Assembly: GCF_945605565.1 (NCBI RefSeq)
Contig: NZ_OX216966.1
Location: 5,262,001 to 5,326,000, forward strand
Reading direction: 5' to 3'
DNA from: Paenibacillus dendritiformis
Lineage (GTDB): Bacteria; Bacillota; Bacilli; Paenibacillales; Paenibacillaceae
DNA length: 64,000 bases
Below are positions 1-7,003 of this stretch, in pieces (positions within the stretch are counted from its first letter, which is position 1; each line of letters begins with the position of its first letter). The translations under genes were made by a program, and so were the position numbers. The notes under the pieces were generated by a model. That model worked only from the letters and a program-made list of their open reading frames with translations, did not search any database and was not told the origin of the DNA.

Positions 1-1
1 C

Positions 2-964
2 GATAGTCACGCCTTGGTGGAACGGCTTTATGACTTCGCGGCCCACGTAGAAAATAAGGAGATTCAATTCGCCCTATATCAACTCATTGTTGACTACTCT
101 CGCGATCACGGCATTATGCCTTTTTTGGCAAGAGGTTTATTCCAGGTGTATCTTATCGAACGGGACGACTTCACCAGGCTCAGATCGGTTTACGAGAGCG
201 GCAAGCATATCGTTCAGTACGCCCAATTTTTAACCAGCGAAGACAGAGTCACTTTGTATTACAAATTGGCGATTCACGCGTTCAATTTATTTCTGTACCA
301 GCAAAGCATCGAGCTCGGCCTCCAAGTTCTTCGGGAAGCAGCTCCGGATAATTTATTCTACATATATACGCTTTGTATATTGCGTGATTCTTATTTTCGT
401 ATTGGTAACTATGAAAAGTCGGAGTATTACTCAAGCCTCTATATACAATATGATTCTCCTCACATGAAAACTAACGCGGTGCTTATGCAAGCAGCACTCA
501 ATACGAAAAAGGGAAAAACCGATCATGCTGTCACACAGCTCACATCCTTTCTTGAAACGTGTGATCAGGATGCAGCTCTTCTTGCAATCAATCAATTAAT
601 GAAAATCTATTTACAGGATAACCGCCTGGAAGAAGCAGATCAATTGCTTGCTTACCCAATATGTCCCCAATCCATCAGCACGAACAATCCCAATATCATC
701 TCTCAATTAGCCGAATATTATTATCATCGAGCGGAGTATTTTGGTGCCATTGGTGACCTTCACAACGGTATATCCGATTTTTTGGAGAGCGCGATGCATT
801 TCTCCAGAATTAATGATACGGACATGGAGAAAGAATGCATGAACCAGATCGTGCGCTGCCACCTAAAGCAAAACTCTGATATGACCGTATCCACATTAGA
901 AAAACTGAAAGAGTATTATGAACGCAGTGCAGCTAAAGATAATAAATTGGAGGGATTCATGTGA
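2..964 (+). CDS. RRNPP-type TPR regulator, copy A (5' end outside window)
   Basis: The frame is open from base 2 (DSHALVERLYDF) and matches residues 110 onward of the full-length copy at 1463-2836, so the missing upstream part should carry an XRE helix-turn-helix. What remains is an all-helical stretch of TPR-like repeats (for example FNLFLYQQSIELGLQVLREA). RRNPP proteins (Rap, NprR, PlcR, AimR families) bind a short imported peptide in such repeats and change DNA or partner binding. The C-terminus (NSDMTVSTLEKLKEYYERSA) is different from copies B and C, which continue into a Spo0E domain. The stop codon overlaps the start of an exported-peptide gene, the arrangement expected of a receptor with its cognate signal. 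Regulator class is well supported; target genes are unknown. Confidence 0.85.
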   Translation, partial: DSHALVERLYDFAAHVENKEIQFALYQLIVDYSRDHGIMPFLARGLFQVYLIERDDFTRLRSVYESGKHIVQYAQFLTSEDRVTLYYKLAIHAFNLFLYQQSIELGLQVLREAAPDNLFYIYTLCILRDSYFRIGNYEKSEYYSSLYIQYDSPHMKTNAVLMQAALNTKKGKTDHAVTQLTSFLETCDQDAALLAINQLMKIYLQDNRLEEADQLLAYPICPQSISTNNPNIISQLAEYYYHRAEYFGAIGDLHNGISDFLESAMHFSRINDTDMEKECMNQIVRCHLKQNSDMTVSTLEKLKEYYERSAAKDNKLEGFM

Positions 965-1071
965 AGCGTTTCATCTGTAAGCTTTTCAGCGGACTGGTTT
1001 GCTCTGTTATCATCGGGGTGACAACATTTGCATCAGCTATGGGGAATGACTCTAGCGTTATACCGTGGTAA
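961..1071 (+). CDS. Phr-like exported signalling pro-peptide (36 aa)
   Basis: A 36-codon frame starts at GTG 961, overlapping the receptor stop by 4 bases (GTGA), with a strong GGAGGG site at 949-954 six bases upstream. The product begins MKRFICKLF, continues with a hydrophobic core (LVCSVIIGV) and an ASA-type signal-peptidase site, and ends MGNDSSVIPW. This is the layout of Phr, NprX and PapR pro-peptides: secreted, trimmed to a C-terminal 5-10-mer, re-imported by an oligopeptide permease, and bound by the TPR receptor encoded just upstream. The mature peptide is predicted to lie in the last ten residues, for example SVIPW or a longer form; that is inference. Copies B and C of the receptor lack any such gene. 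Confidence 0.78.
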   Translation: MKRFICKLFSGLVCSVIIGVTTFASAMGNDSSVIPW

Positions 1072-1096
1072 GAGTACCTGATTGGTACTCTTTTTT
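1072..1096 (+). terminator. Rho-independent terminator after the peptide gene
   Basis: GAGTACC and GGTACTC pair around a 5-nt loop and are followed directly by six T. The hairpin begins at the base after the peptide stop codon, so it ends the receptor-peptide transcript and separates it from the Spo0E-like gene. Confidence 0.85.
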
Positions 1097-1203
1097 CGTT
1101 ATGTTTCCTTAAATTCAATTTATTGGGATTCGTTCGACACATTGTATACTCATAGTTAAGAAAGCGCCCCATTATCCAAGCTGATGTGAGGTGACGAACT
1201 ATT

Positions 1204-1395
1204 GTGTACAGTGATGATATTCTCCATAAAATTCACGGACTTCGACAGAAATTGATCTGCATCGCCAATCAAAAAGGGAAATTTACCGACGATGAAGTCG
1301 TTCAAGTTAGCCAACAGCTAGATATTTATATATTAGAGTTTCAAAAGTACTATAAAAAACAACAACAAAGAGACATAGTGAAAAAGAGCAGCTAG
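1204..1395 (+). CDS. Spo0E-like aspartyl-phosphate phosphatase
   Basis: The 63-aa product is a two-helix hairpin of normal size for the Spo0E/YisI/YnzD family, with the signature SQQLD at residues 36-40 (consensus SQELD) inside the context TDDEVVQVSQQLDIYIL. Family members remove phosphate from Spo0A~P and delay sporulation. The start is GTG 1204 after a GAGGTGA site at 1187-1193. The sequence from residue 14 on (LRQKLICIANQKGK) is nearly the same as the C-terminal domain of the fused regulators at 1463-2836 and 3344-4459. It stands alone here, behind the peptide-gene terminator, so it probably has its own promoter. The phosphatase family is clear; Spo0A as substrate follows from the family. 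Confidence 0.88.
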   Translation: MYSDDILHKIHGLRQKLICIANQKGKFTDDEVVQVSQQLDIYILEFQKYYKKQQQRDIVKKSS

Positions 1396-1428
1396 GTTCA
1401 GTAGAATAGCTTGGTAAGTAAAAAAGCG

Positions 1429-1488
1429 ATATCATTGAATATGGGGAGAAGGTGCTTAACGGATGGCACAACTACTGTCCATTGGGGA
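1429..1488 (+). repeat. Duplicated upstream region, unit B
   Basis: The 60 bases across the start of copy B recur almost unchanged at 2956-3015 before copy C (period 1527 bp). They carry the ribosome binding site and the first codons, so both copies share expression signals by tandem duplication. Confidence 0.85.
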
Positions 1489-2836
1489 GTTAATACAATG
1501 TTACAGACGCAATAGAGGCATGACATTATCGCAATTGTCAGAGTTGACAGGGATAAATAAAGAAACCCTATCCAAAATTGAAAACGGTGACGTGAAAAGA
1601 CCGGAATATAAGACCATCCATCCGCTTGCAGACACCTTGCAAATCCCGCTAGAGACGTTGGTCGATCTGCACATCACCAGGGACAAGAGGGCGGACACCC
1701 TTCTCTTCGTGTTGCAGGACGTGATTCAGCATTCGGGTACTGCCGAGCTGGTAACTAAAGTTGGCAGAAAATTTTTAGAATCCCCTCGTGACGATAGTCA
1801 CGCCTTGGTGGAACGGCTTTATGACTTCGCGGGCCACGTTGAAAATAAGGAGATTCAATTCGCTCTATATCAACTCATTGTTGACTACTCTCGCGATCAC
1901 GGCATTATGCCTTTTTTGGCAAGAGGTTTATTCCAGGTGTATCTTATCGAGAGGGACGACTTCACCAAGCTCAGATCCGTTTACGATAGCGGCAAGCATA
2001 TCGTTCAGTATGTTCAATTTTTAACCTGCGAAGACAGAGTCACTTTGTATTACAAACTATCGATTCATGCGTTCAATTTATTTCTGTACCGGCAAAGCAT
2101 CGAGCTCGGCCTCCAAGTTCTTCGCGAAGCAGTGCCGGATAATTTATTCTACGTAAATGCGCTTGGCATCTTGGCTGACTCTTATTTCTATATTGAGGAC
2201 TACGAAAAGTCGGAATATTACTTACGCCTCTATACCCAATATGATTACCCTCACATCAAGACGAACTCAGTGCTAATGGGAGCATTGCTCAACTCGAAAA
2301 AGGGGAATACCGATGTCGCTGTGACAATGCTTACATCTTTTCTGAAAACGTGCTGCCGAGATGCCGCTCTTCCGGCAATCAATCAGTTAATGCAAATCTA
2401 TTTGTGGGACAATCGGTTAGATGAAGCAGAACAAGTGCTTGCCTACCCAATATGTCCCCAATCCATCAGCACGAACAATCCTTACCTCATCTCCCGGCTA
2501 GCCGAGTATTATTTTCATCGAGCCGAATATTTCATTACAGTTTGCGACATCCAAAAAGGAGTATCAGATCTACAAAAAAGTGCATGTTTCTTTTCTAAGG
2601 TTAATGATATTGACAATGAAAAAGAATGCATAACTAAAATAGAAAATTTACATGATACACTACTAGCCAAAGTCAAGGAGCTTAAACAAAAATTAATCCA
2701 CATCGCCAATCAAAAAGGGAAACTTACGGATGACGAAGTCGTTCAGATTAGCCAACAGCTAGATATTTACATACTTGAGCTGCAAAAGTATTATATAGCA
2801 CAACAAGAAAAAGTCATAGCTAGAAGGAGCAGCTAG
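1463..2836 (+). CDS. XRE HTH - TPR - Spo0E fusion regulator, copy B
   Basis: The 457-aa protein has three parts. Residues 1-66 are a Cro/C1-type helix-turn-helix (MTLSQLSELTGINKETLSKIE). Residues about 70-400 are TPR-like repeats homologous to copy A. Residues about 402-457 are a complete Spo0E domain with SQQLD at 430-434. The fusion point aligns the end of the repeats (NEKECITKIENL) to residue 2 or so of the free-standing Spo0E protein, as if the last repeat, the peptide gene and the intergenic DNA of an A-type unit had been deleted. The start ATG follows a GGGAGAAGG site 11 bases upstream. The architecture predicts one polypeptide that binds DNA, senses a peptide and dephosphorylates Spo0A~P. 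I know of no characterised protein with this combination. Confidence 0.88.
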   Translation: MAQLLSIGELIQCYRRNRGMTLSQLSELTGINKETLSKIENGDVKRPEYKTIHPLADTLQIPLETLVDLHITRDKRADTLLFVLQDVIQHSGTAELVTKVGRKFLESPRDDSHALVERLYDFAGHVENKEIQFALYQLIVDYSRDHGIMPFLARGLFQVYLIERDDFTKLRSVYDSGKHIVQYVQFLTCEDRVTLYYKLSIHAFNLFLYRQSIELGLQVLREAVPDNLFYVNALGILADSYFYIEDYEKSEYYLRLYTQYDYPHIKTNSVLMGALLNSKKGNTDVAVTMLTSFLKTCCRDAALPAINQLMQIYLWDNRLDEAEQVLAYPICPQSISTNNPYLISRLAEYYFHRAEYFITVCDIQKGVSDLQKSACFFSKVNDIDNEKECITKIENLHDTLLAKVKELKQKLIHIANQKGKLTDDEVVQISQQLDIYILELQKYYIAQQEKVIARRSS

Positions 2837-2881
2837 GTTCAGGGAAAGGCTTGGTAAGTATACAACTTGTGGGGTAGTCAA

Positions 2882-2932
2882 ATGGCAAACGAATTAATCC
2901 AAGCGTTGCAACGATGGGATAGCTGTTCCTAA
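2882..2932 (+). pseudogene. Fossil 5' end of the cyclase gene
   Basis: A short frame reads MANELIQALQRW before drifting to a stop; the intact cyclase at 4504 begins MTHELIQALQRL. The DNA on both sides of the match is also similar. It is a leftover from the tandem duplication: the copied unit ran from the regulator into the first codons of the next gene. It has no function expected. Confidence 0.8.
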
Positions 2933-2955
2933 AACCATAAACTCAGTCATGGGTC

Positions 2956-3015
2956 ATATCATTGAATATGGGGAGAAGGTGCTTAACGGATGGCACAACT
3001 ACTGTCCATTGGGGA
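2956..3015 (+). repeat. Duplicated upstream region, unit C
   Basis: This is the second copy of the 60-bp segment described at 1429-1488, with the same ribosome binding site and first codons before copy C. Confidence 0.85.
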
Positions 3016-3307
3016 GATAATACAATGCTACAGACGCAATAGAGGCATGACGCAAACACAATTGTCAGAGCTGACAGGCATACATAAAGGGACCATCTCC
3101 AAAATTGAAAACGGTGACGTGAAAAGACCAAAATATAAGACCATCCGTCCGCTTGCAGAAACATTGCAGATCCCGCTAGAGACTTGGGTCGAACTGCACA
3201 TCACCGTGGATAAGAGGGCGGACACCCTCCTCTTCGTGTTGCAGGACGTGATTCAGCATTCGGGTACTGCCGATTTTCGGGGGGTGAGTCTTTTTTTGCT
3301 TTCTTAG
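2990..3307 (+). CDS. XRE HTH domain of split regulator copy C
   Basis: Residues 1-97 match the N-terminus of copy B (helix-turn-helix MTQTQLSELTGIHKGTISKIE and the linker to HSGTAD). The frame then enters a 96-bp insert and stops at TAG 3305-3307 after FRGVSLFLLS. If translated it yields a 105-aa DNA-binding protein without the sensor repeats, which could act as a constitutive or dominant form. Equally it may be the front half of a pseudogene. The downstream half is at 3344-4459 in the same frame. Confidence 0.7.
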   Translation: MAQLLSIGEIIQCYRRNRGMTQTQLSELTGIHKGTISKIENGDVKRPKYKTIRPLAETLQIPLETWVELHITVDKRADTLLFVLQDVIQHSGTADFRGVSLFLLS

Positions 3308-3369
3308 AGTAATAATGGCCCGAAAAAGTTCTATTCATACATTTTGAAAGGGCTGTCGTGCTTACTTCA
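3274..3369 (+). repeat. 96-bp insert interrupting copy C
   Basis: Comparison with copy B places exactly 96 extra bases between ACTGCCGA and GCTGGTAAC. The insert opens with TTTTCGGG and carries CCCGAAAA at 3319-3326, giving inverted arms around about 37 bases. No target-site duplication is visible. Its length keeps the frame but it contains an in-frame TAG. It may be a small non-autonomous element or an aberrant recombination product. Confidence 0.6.
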
Positions 3370-4459
3370 GCTGGTAACTAAAGTTGGCAGAAAATTTTTA
3401 GAATCCCCTCGTGACGATAGTCACGCCTTGGTGGAACGGCTTTATGACTTCGCGGGCCACGTTGAAAATAAGGAGATTCAATTCGCTCTATATCAACTCA
3501 TTGTTGACTATTCGCGCGACCATGGCATCATGCCCTTTCTGGCCAGGGGATTACTTCAGGTGTACCTTATCGAACGGGACGACTTCACCAGGCTCAGATC
3601 TGTTTACGAGAGCGGCAGGCATATTGTTCAGTACGCCCAATTTTTAACCCTAGAAGACCGAATCGTTATGTATTACAAACTATCGATTCATGCGTTCAAT
3701 TTATTTCTGTATCGGCAAAGCATCGAGCTCGGCCACCAAGTTCTTCGAGAGGCAGCTCCAGACAACTGGTTTTACATTAATGCGCTTGGCATAATTCGTG
3801 ATTCTTACTTCTATATAGAGAACTACGAAAAGTCTGAATATTACTCACGACTCTATTCACAATACGACTATCCTCACATCAAGAGATATTCAATTCTTAT
3901 GACAGCATCGCTCAACGCAAAAAAGGGAAAGACCGAAGTAGCTATCGAACAGTTGACATCATTTCTGAAAACATGCAATCAGGATGATGCCCTTCTGGCA
4001 TTGAATCAATTAATGAAAATATATTTGCGGGAAAATCGATTGGAAGAAACGGAACAACTGCTTTCATATCCAGTATGCCCGCAATCTATCAGTACGAACA
4101 ACCCCAATATCATCTCGCAACTTGCCAAATACTATTTTCATCGAGCCGAATATTACATTACAGTTGGCGACATTCAAAAAGGAGTATCAGATCTGCTAGA
4201 AAGTGCATGGTACTTCTCTAAGGTGAATGATACTGACAATGAAAAGGAATGCAAAAACAAATTAGAAAATTTAAATGATGCACTGTTGGCCAAAGTCAAA
4301 GAACTTAAACAAAAATTAATCCACATTGCCAGTCAAAAAGGCAAACTTACCGATGACGAAGTTGTTCAGATTAGCCAACAGCTAGATATTTACATACTTG
4401 AGCTGCAAAAGTATTATATAAAACAACAAGAAAAGGACATAGCTAGAAGGAGCAGCTAG
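3344..4459 (+). CDS. TPR - Spo0E part of split regulator copy C
   Basis: The 371-aa frame resumes at LVTKVGRKFLESP, runs through TPR-like repeats (FNLFLYRQSIELGHQVLREA) and ends in a full Spo0E domain (TDDEVVQISQQLDIYILELQ). The first candidate start is TTG 3344, inside the 96-bp insert and without a convincing ribosome binding site, so translation may need read-through, re-initiation or another start. The sequence downstream of the insert shows no frameshift or stop, which argues that the insert is recent or that the half-protein is still selected. If made, it would be a peptide-gated Spo0E phosphatase without a DNA-binding domain, formally Rap-like. Confidence 0.7.
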   Translation: MKGLSCLLQLVTKVGRKFLESPRDDSHALVERLYDFAGHVENKEIQFALYQLIVDYSRDHGIMPFLARGLLQVYLIERDDFTRLRSVYESGRHIVQYAQFLTLEDRIVMYYKLSIHAFNLFLYRQSIELGHQVLREAAPDNWFYINALGIIRDSYFYIENYEKSEYYSRLYSQYDYPHIKRYSILMTASLNAKKGKTEVAIEQLTSFLKTCNQDDALLALNQLMKIYLRENRLEETEQLLSYPVCPQSISTNNPNIISQLAKYYFHRAEYYITVGDIQKGVSDLLESAWYFSKVNDTDNEKECKNKLENLNDALLAKVKELKQKLIHIASQKGKLTDDEVVQISQQLDIYILELQKYYIKQQEKDIARRSS

Positions 4460-4503
4460 GTTCCGTGCAATGGACTCATAAGTAAATAAGATGAGGTGGT
4501 CTG

Positions 4504-5241
4504 ATGACACACGAGTTAATCCAAGCGTTGCAGCGATTAAAAGAAAAGGAATGGGTTGATCTGACGCATACGTTCGGTCCGGACTCGCCTCATTTTTCCG
4601 CTTTTGCCGATGCCCAGTTCACGACCTTATTCAACCATGATGACAGATTTTTTGCGCAGAGCTTTACCTTCCCCGGACAGTACGGAACGCATTTGGATGC
4701 TCCCATTCATTTTGTTCGGAATACTCGTTATTTGGAAGAGCTGGATTTGAAGGAATTGGTCCTGCCTCTGGTCGTTATCGACAAGTCCAAAGAAGCGAAA
4801 GCGAACCATGACTATACGCTCAGCGTAGAAGACATTTTGCAATTTGAAGCGGAGCACGGCACCATCGAGGCAGGCTCCTTCGTCGCGCTGCGAACCGATT
4901 GGAGCAAGCGCTGGCCGGATAAAGACGCCTTCAATAACAAAGATGCGGATGGCAACAACCATGCACCGGGCTGGTCGCTGGCCGCGCTTCAATTTTTATT
5001 CCAGGAAAGAAAAATCAAAGCAATCGGCCATGAAACGTTCGATACGGACGCGAGCGTGGACTATCAAAAGAATGGCGCCCTGTTAGCCGAGTATTACGTG
5101 CTCGAACAAGACGCCTACCAAGTCGAGCTCATGAAGAATCTGGATAAAGTGCCGGCCACAGGCGCCATCATCTTTAACATTGTGCCCAAGCCGGAGAAAG
5201 CATCCGGATTTCCGGTGCGGTCCTTCGCCATCTTGCCCTAA
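4504..5241 (+). CDS. Cyclase-family metal-dependent hydrolase
   Basis: The 245-aa protein belongs to the cyclase / kynurenine-formamidase-like family. The metal-binding signature appears as YGTHLDAPIHF near residue 60, and a later GHETFDTDAS region matches the second ligand set. Members hydrolyse amide or lactone-like bonds; the physiological substrate cannot be told from sequence. The start ATG follows GATGAGGTGGTCTG. It sits 44 bases after the regulator cluster and its 5' end was copied in the tandem duplication at 2882, showing long-standing linkage. A terminator follows at once. Confidence 0.85.
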   Translation: MTHELIQALQRLKEKEWVDLTHTFGPDSPHFSAFADAQFTTLFNHDDRFFAQSFTFPGQYGTHLDAPIHFVRNTRYLEELDLKELVLPLVVIDKSKEAKANHDYTLSVEDILQFEAEHGTIEAGSFVALRTDWSKRWPDKDAFNNKDADGNNHAPGWSLAALQFLFQERKIKAIGHETFDTDASVDYQKNGALLAEYYVLEQDAYQVELMKNLDKVPATGAIIFNIVPKPEKASGFPVRSFAILP

Positions 5242-5245
5242 GCGC

Positions 5246-5279
5246 AAAAAACACGCCGTCATCACGCGAGCGTGTTTTT
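5246..5279 (+). terminator. Terminator after the cyclase gene
   Basis: AAAAACACGC and GCGTGTTTTT pair around a 14-nt loop five bases after the stop codon; the right arm supplies the T run. It can act in both directions because of the A run on the left. Confidence 0.8.
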
Positions 5280-5407
5280 CTATTGGTTAAGCCAAGCAGC
5301 CGCATGCCCTTATATCATAGCCTGCCCAGCACTGCATGACTTCGGAGTGCTCCATCCGTTCTTTATAGTCGGAGCAAGACTCTCTGATAAATTATCTGTT
5401 ATTTTAT

Positions 5408-5923
5408 TTATTCTTTTAATATTTTTTGGACCGCTGGTCTTAATACTATAAAAATAAGATAGCCTAGTAAACCTCCAATTGTGTTTGTAATCAAATCAGT
5501 CACATCAAAAGTTCTTGAATGTAAGCCTCCCCACCACGCACTTAGTAACTGAGAAGATTCAATGATTAAGCTAAAAAGAAAAGTCAATGCAACCGTACTG
5601 AGAACACCTTTTTTCTTAGAGATGGGATATAGAAATCCAAATGGCATCATCATCATTACATTTAAAAGAAGTTCTCTAGCCGCCCCACTGTAATTTGCCA
5701 TTAAATCTCTAAAAGGAATAAAATTCGCCGTTTCCATAAACAAATTATTCGTTCCGCCAAAGGGTAAGGTGAATGGCATTAACGTAACAAATAAGACCAT
5801 TATAATATAAACGTATATTATTGAATTCAGGATTAAATGCTTTTTTGATTTTTTACTCCATTTCCTATAAAAAAACAAAACATAAATGAATGCTAACAAA
5901 ATAAAATCAAGAAGATAGTTCAT
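5408..5923 (-). CDS. VanZ family membrane protein
   Basis: The 171-aa protein has four or five hydrophobic helices and the VanZ pattern: VLFVTLMPFTLPFGG after the second helix, NFIPFRDL, LLLNVMMMMPFGFLYP, and SLIIESSQLLSAWWGGLHSRTFDVTDLITNTIGGLLGY. VanZ-like proteins are common in Firmicutes; the founder gives low-level teicoplanin resistance, but most have no assigned role. No glycopeptide-resistance genes are nearby. It is the last gene of a short leftward run after PadR and DUF4180, with a 47-bp gap, so co-transcription is possible. Confidence 0.88.
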   Translation of the reverse strand: MNYLLDFILLAFIYVLFFYRKWSKKSKKHLILNSIIYVYIIMVLFVTLMPFTLPFGGTNNLFMETANFIPFRDLMANYSGAARELLLNVMMMMPFGFLYPISKKKGVLSTVALTFLFSLIIESSQLLSAWWGGLHSRTFDVTDLITNTIGGLLGYLIFIVLRPAVQKILKE

Positions 5924-5970
5924 TGCCCAACTCTCCTCGTTACTAGCTTTTCAACCCCTCGGATTTTTTG

Positions 5971-6339
5971 CTAAGAGAGTGATTGAATAAGCCAGCTTTC
6001 CGCGTCTTCTCTGGATGCAAAAACCCCAAACTGGTTGCTGCGATTGGATTCGGTGACCATTTCCTTAAACCTGCCTTTATTCACCGATGGATCGGGAATG
6101 ACGACGGCCGTCTTAACACTGTAGGTGATAAATTTTTGCATCATTCTTCCCGCTACGCCTGTTCTCAGGTTGAAAAAGTCCTCCGACAGCGCCTCCCCAT
6201 GCAGCATCAGAAAATCGAGATCATGTTCTCTGCACAACGCAACCAGATCCACGGCATCCTGCTCTGTGCTTAGCGGGGTTGGGCCAGAGATCAATTCGAT
6301 ATACTTTTTCGTTCCGTTCTCCACAATTTTATAGTTCAT
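5971..6339 (-). CDS. DUF4180 protein
   Basis: The 122-aa product (from MNYKIVENGTKKYIEL) matches the DUF4180 family, with the typical DAVDLVALCREHDLDFLMLHGEALSEDFFNLRTGVAG block. I chose ATG 6339 because GGAGGAGA lies about seven bases upstream; a longer frame to 6372 lacks such a site. It overlaps the end of the PadR gene by 11 bases, so the two are translationally coupled. The pairing of DUF4180 with PadR regulators is common and suggests a shared stress or effector-sensing function, but no biochemical role is known. Confidence 0.85.
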   Translation of the reverse strand: MNYKIVENGTKKYIELISGPTPLSTEQDAVDLVALCREHDLDFLMLHGEALSEDFFNLRTGVAGRMMQKFITYSVKTAVVIPDPSVNKGRFKEMVTESNRSNQFGVFASREDAESWLIQSLS

Positions 6340-6898
6340 TTCGTTCTCTCCTCCATTTGTTTGTTCTGTCATCGAGTTCCTTGCGAATGCCTTGCACCCA
6401 TTTCAGTTCGTTCTGATAGAAGGACAGCTGGTTTTCGGCAATTTTATCCCACAAAAAGCTTTCCCGCTCGTTTCGATTGGGCGCCTGAACTCCACGCTTC
6501 ATTTTTTCCTGCTGGTATATAAGCTGCATGTTGATTCTGCTTTCATATCGATCCAGCATTTCATGCAATTCCTCGTCGCTCAGTTGGTCTGCCCACGCCA
6601 ATTGAATAAGGAACGTGTTCTTGAGCTCGGGAACTTCGGGTTCTTCAAGAACCCATTCTTTCAATCTCGCCAGCCCTTCCTCGGTAATACTGTAAATTTT
6701 CTTGGATGGAGAGCTTTCCTGATGCTTAACCTCGTTCGTCACCAAGCCATCATTCAAGAGCTGAACAAGGGACTTGTAGATCTGATTGTTGTTGCCGGAC
6801 CAATACATCGCGGAAGAGTCTTCAAAAATCTTTTTTAGCTCATATCCTGTAGCGGGTTTCCAGCTAAGAAGCCCCAGTATGGCATACTTGATTGACAT
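6329..6898 (-). CDS. PadR family transcriptional regulator
   Basis: The 189-aa protein has the N-terminal PadR winged helix (KYAILGLLSWKPATGYELKKIF, then NQIYKSLVQLLNDGLV and the wing KKIYSITEEG) and a C-terminal helical dimerisation domain (Vir_act_alpha_C type, residues about 95-185). It is the first gene of the PadR-DUF4180 operon. A strong palindrome overlaps its own promoter (see 6912-6963), indicating autorepression, as is usual for PadR proteins that release DNA on binding phenolics or drugs. The ligand is unknown. Confidence 0.92.
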   Translation of the reverse strand: MSIKYAILGLLSWKPATGYELKKIFEDSSAMYWSGNNNQIYKSLVQLLNDGLVTNEVKHQESSPSKKIYSITEEGLARLKEWVLEEPEVPELKNTFLIQLAWADQLSDEELHEMLDRYESRINMQLIYQQEKMKRGVQAPNRNERESFLWDKIAENQLSFYQNELKWVQGIRKELDDRTNKWRRERNEL

Positions 6899-6911
6899 AA
6901 AGCCACCTCAT

Positions 6912-6963
6912 TAGGTTACTTGTAACATAGGTTAATAGTAACCTATATAGCTCGTCATGTAAA
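6912..6963 (-). promoter_or_regulatory. padR promoter and overlapping operator
   Basis: Reading leftward, TTTACA (6963-6958) and TACTAT (6940-6935) are spaced by 17 bases. The -10 box lies inside a palindrome ATAGGTTA, 4 nt, TAACCTAT (6927-6946), and a further GTTAC-TT-GTAAC element follows at 6915-6926. The geometry suits repression by the PadR protein encoded immediately downstream. Confidence 0.7.
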
Positions 6964-7003
6964 CATGGAATATGCAATAGTTATCGTATTCGCGCTTTGC
7001 AAG

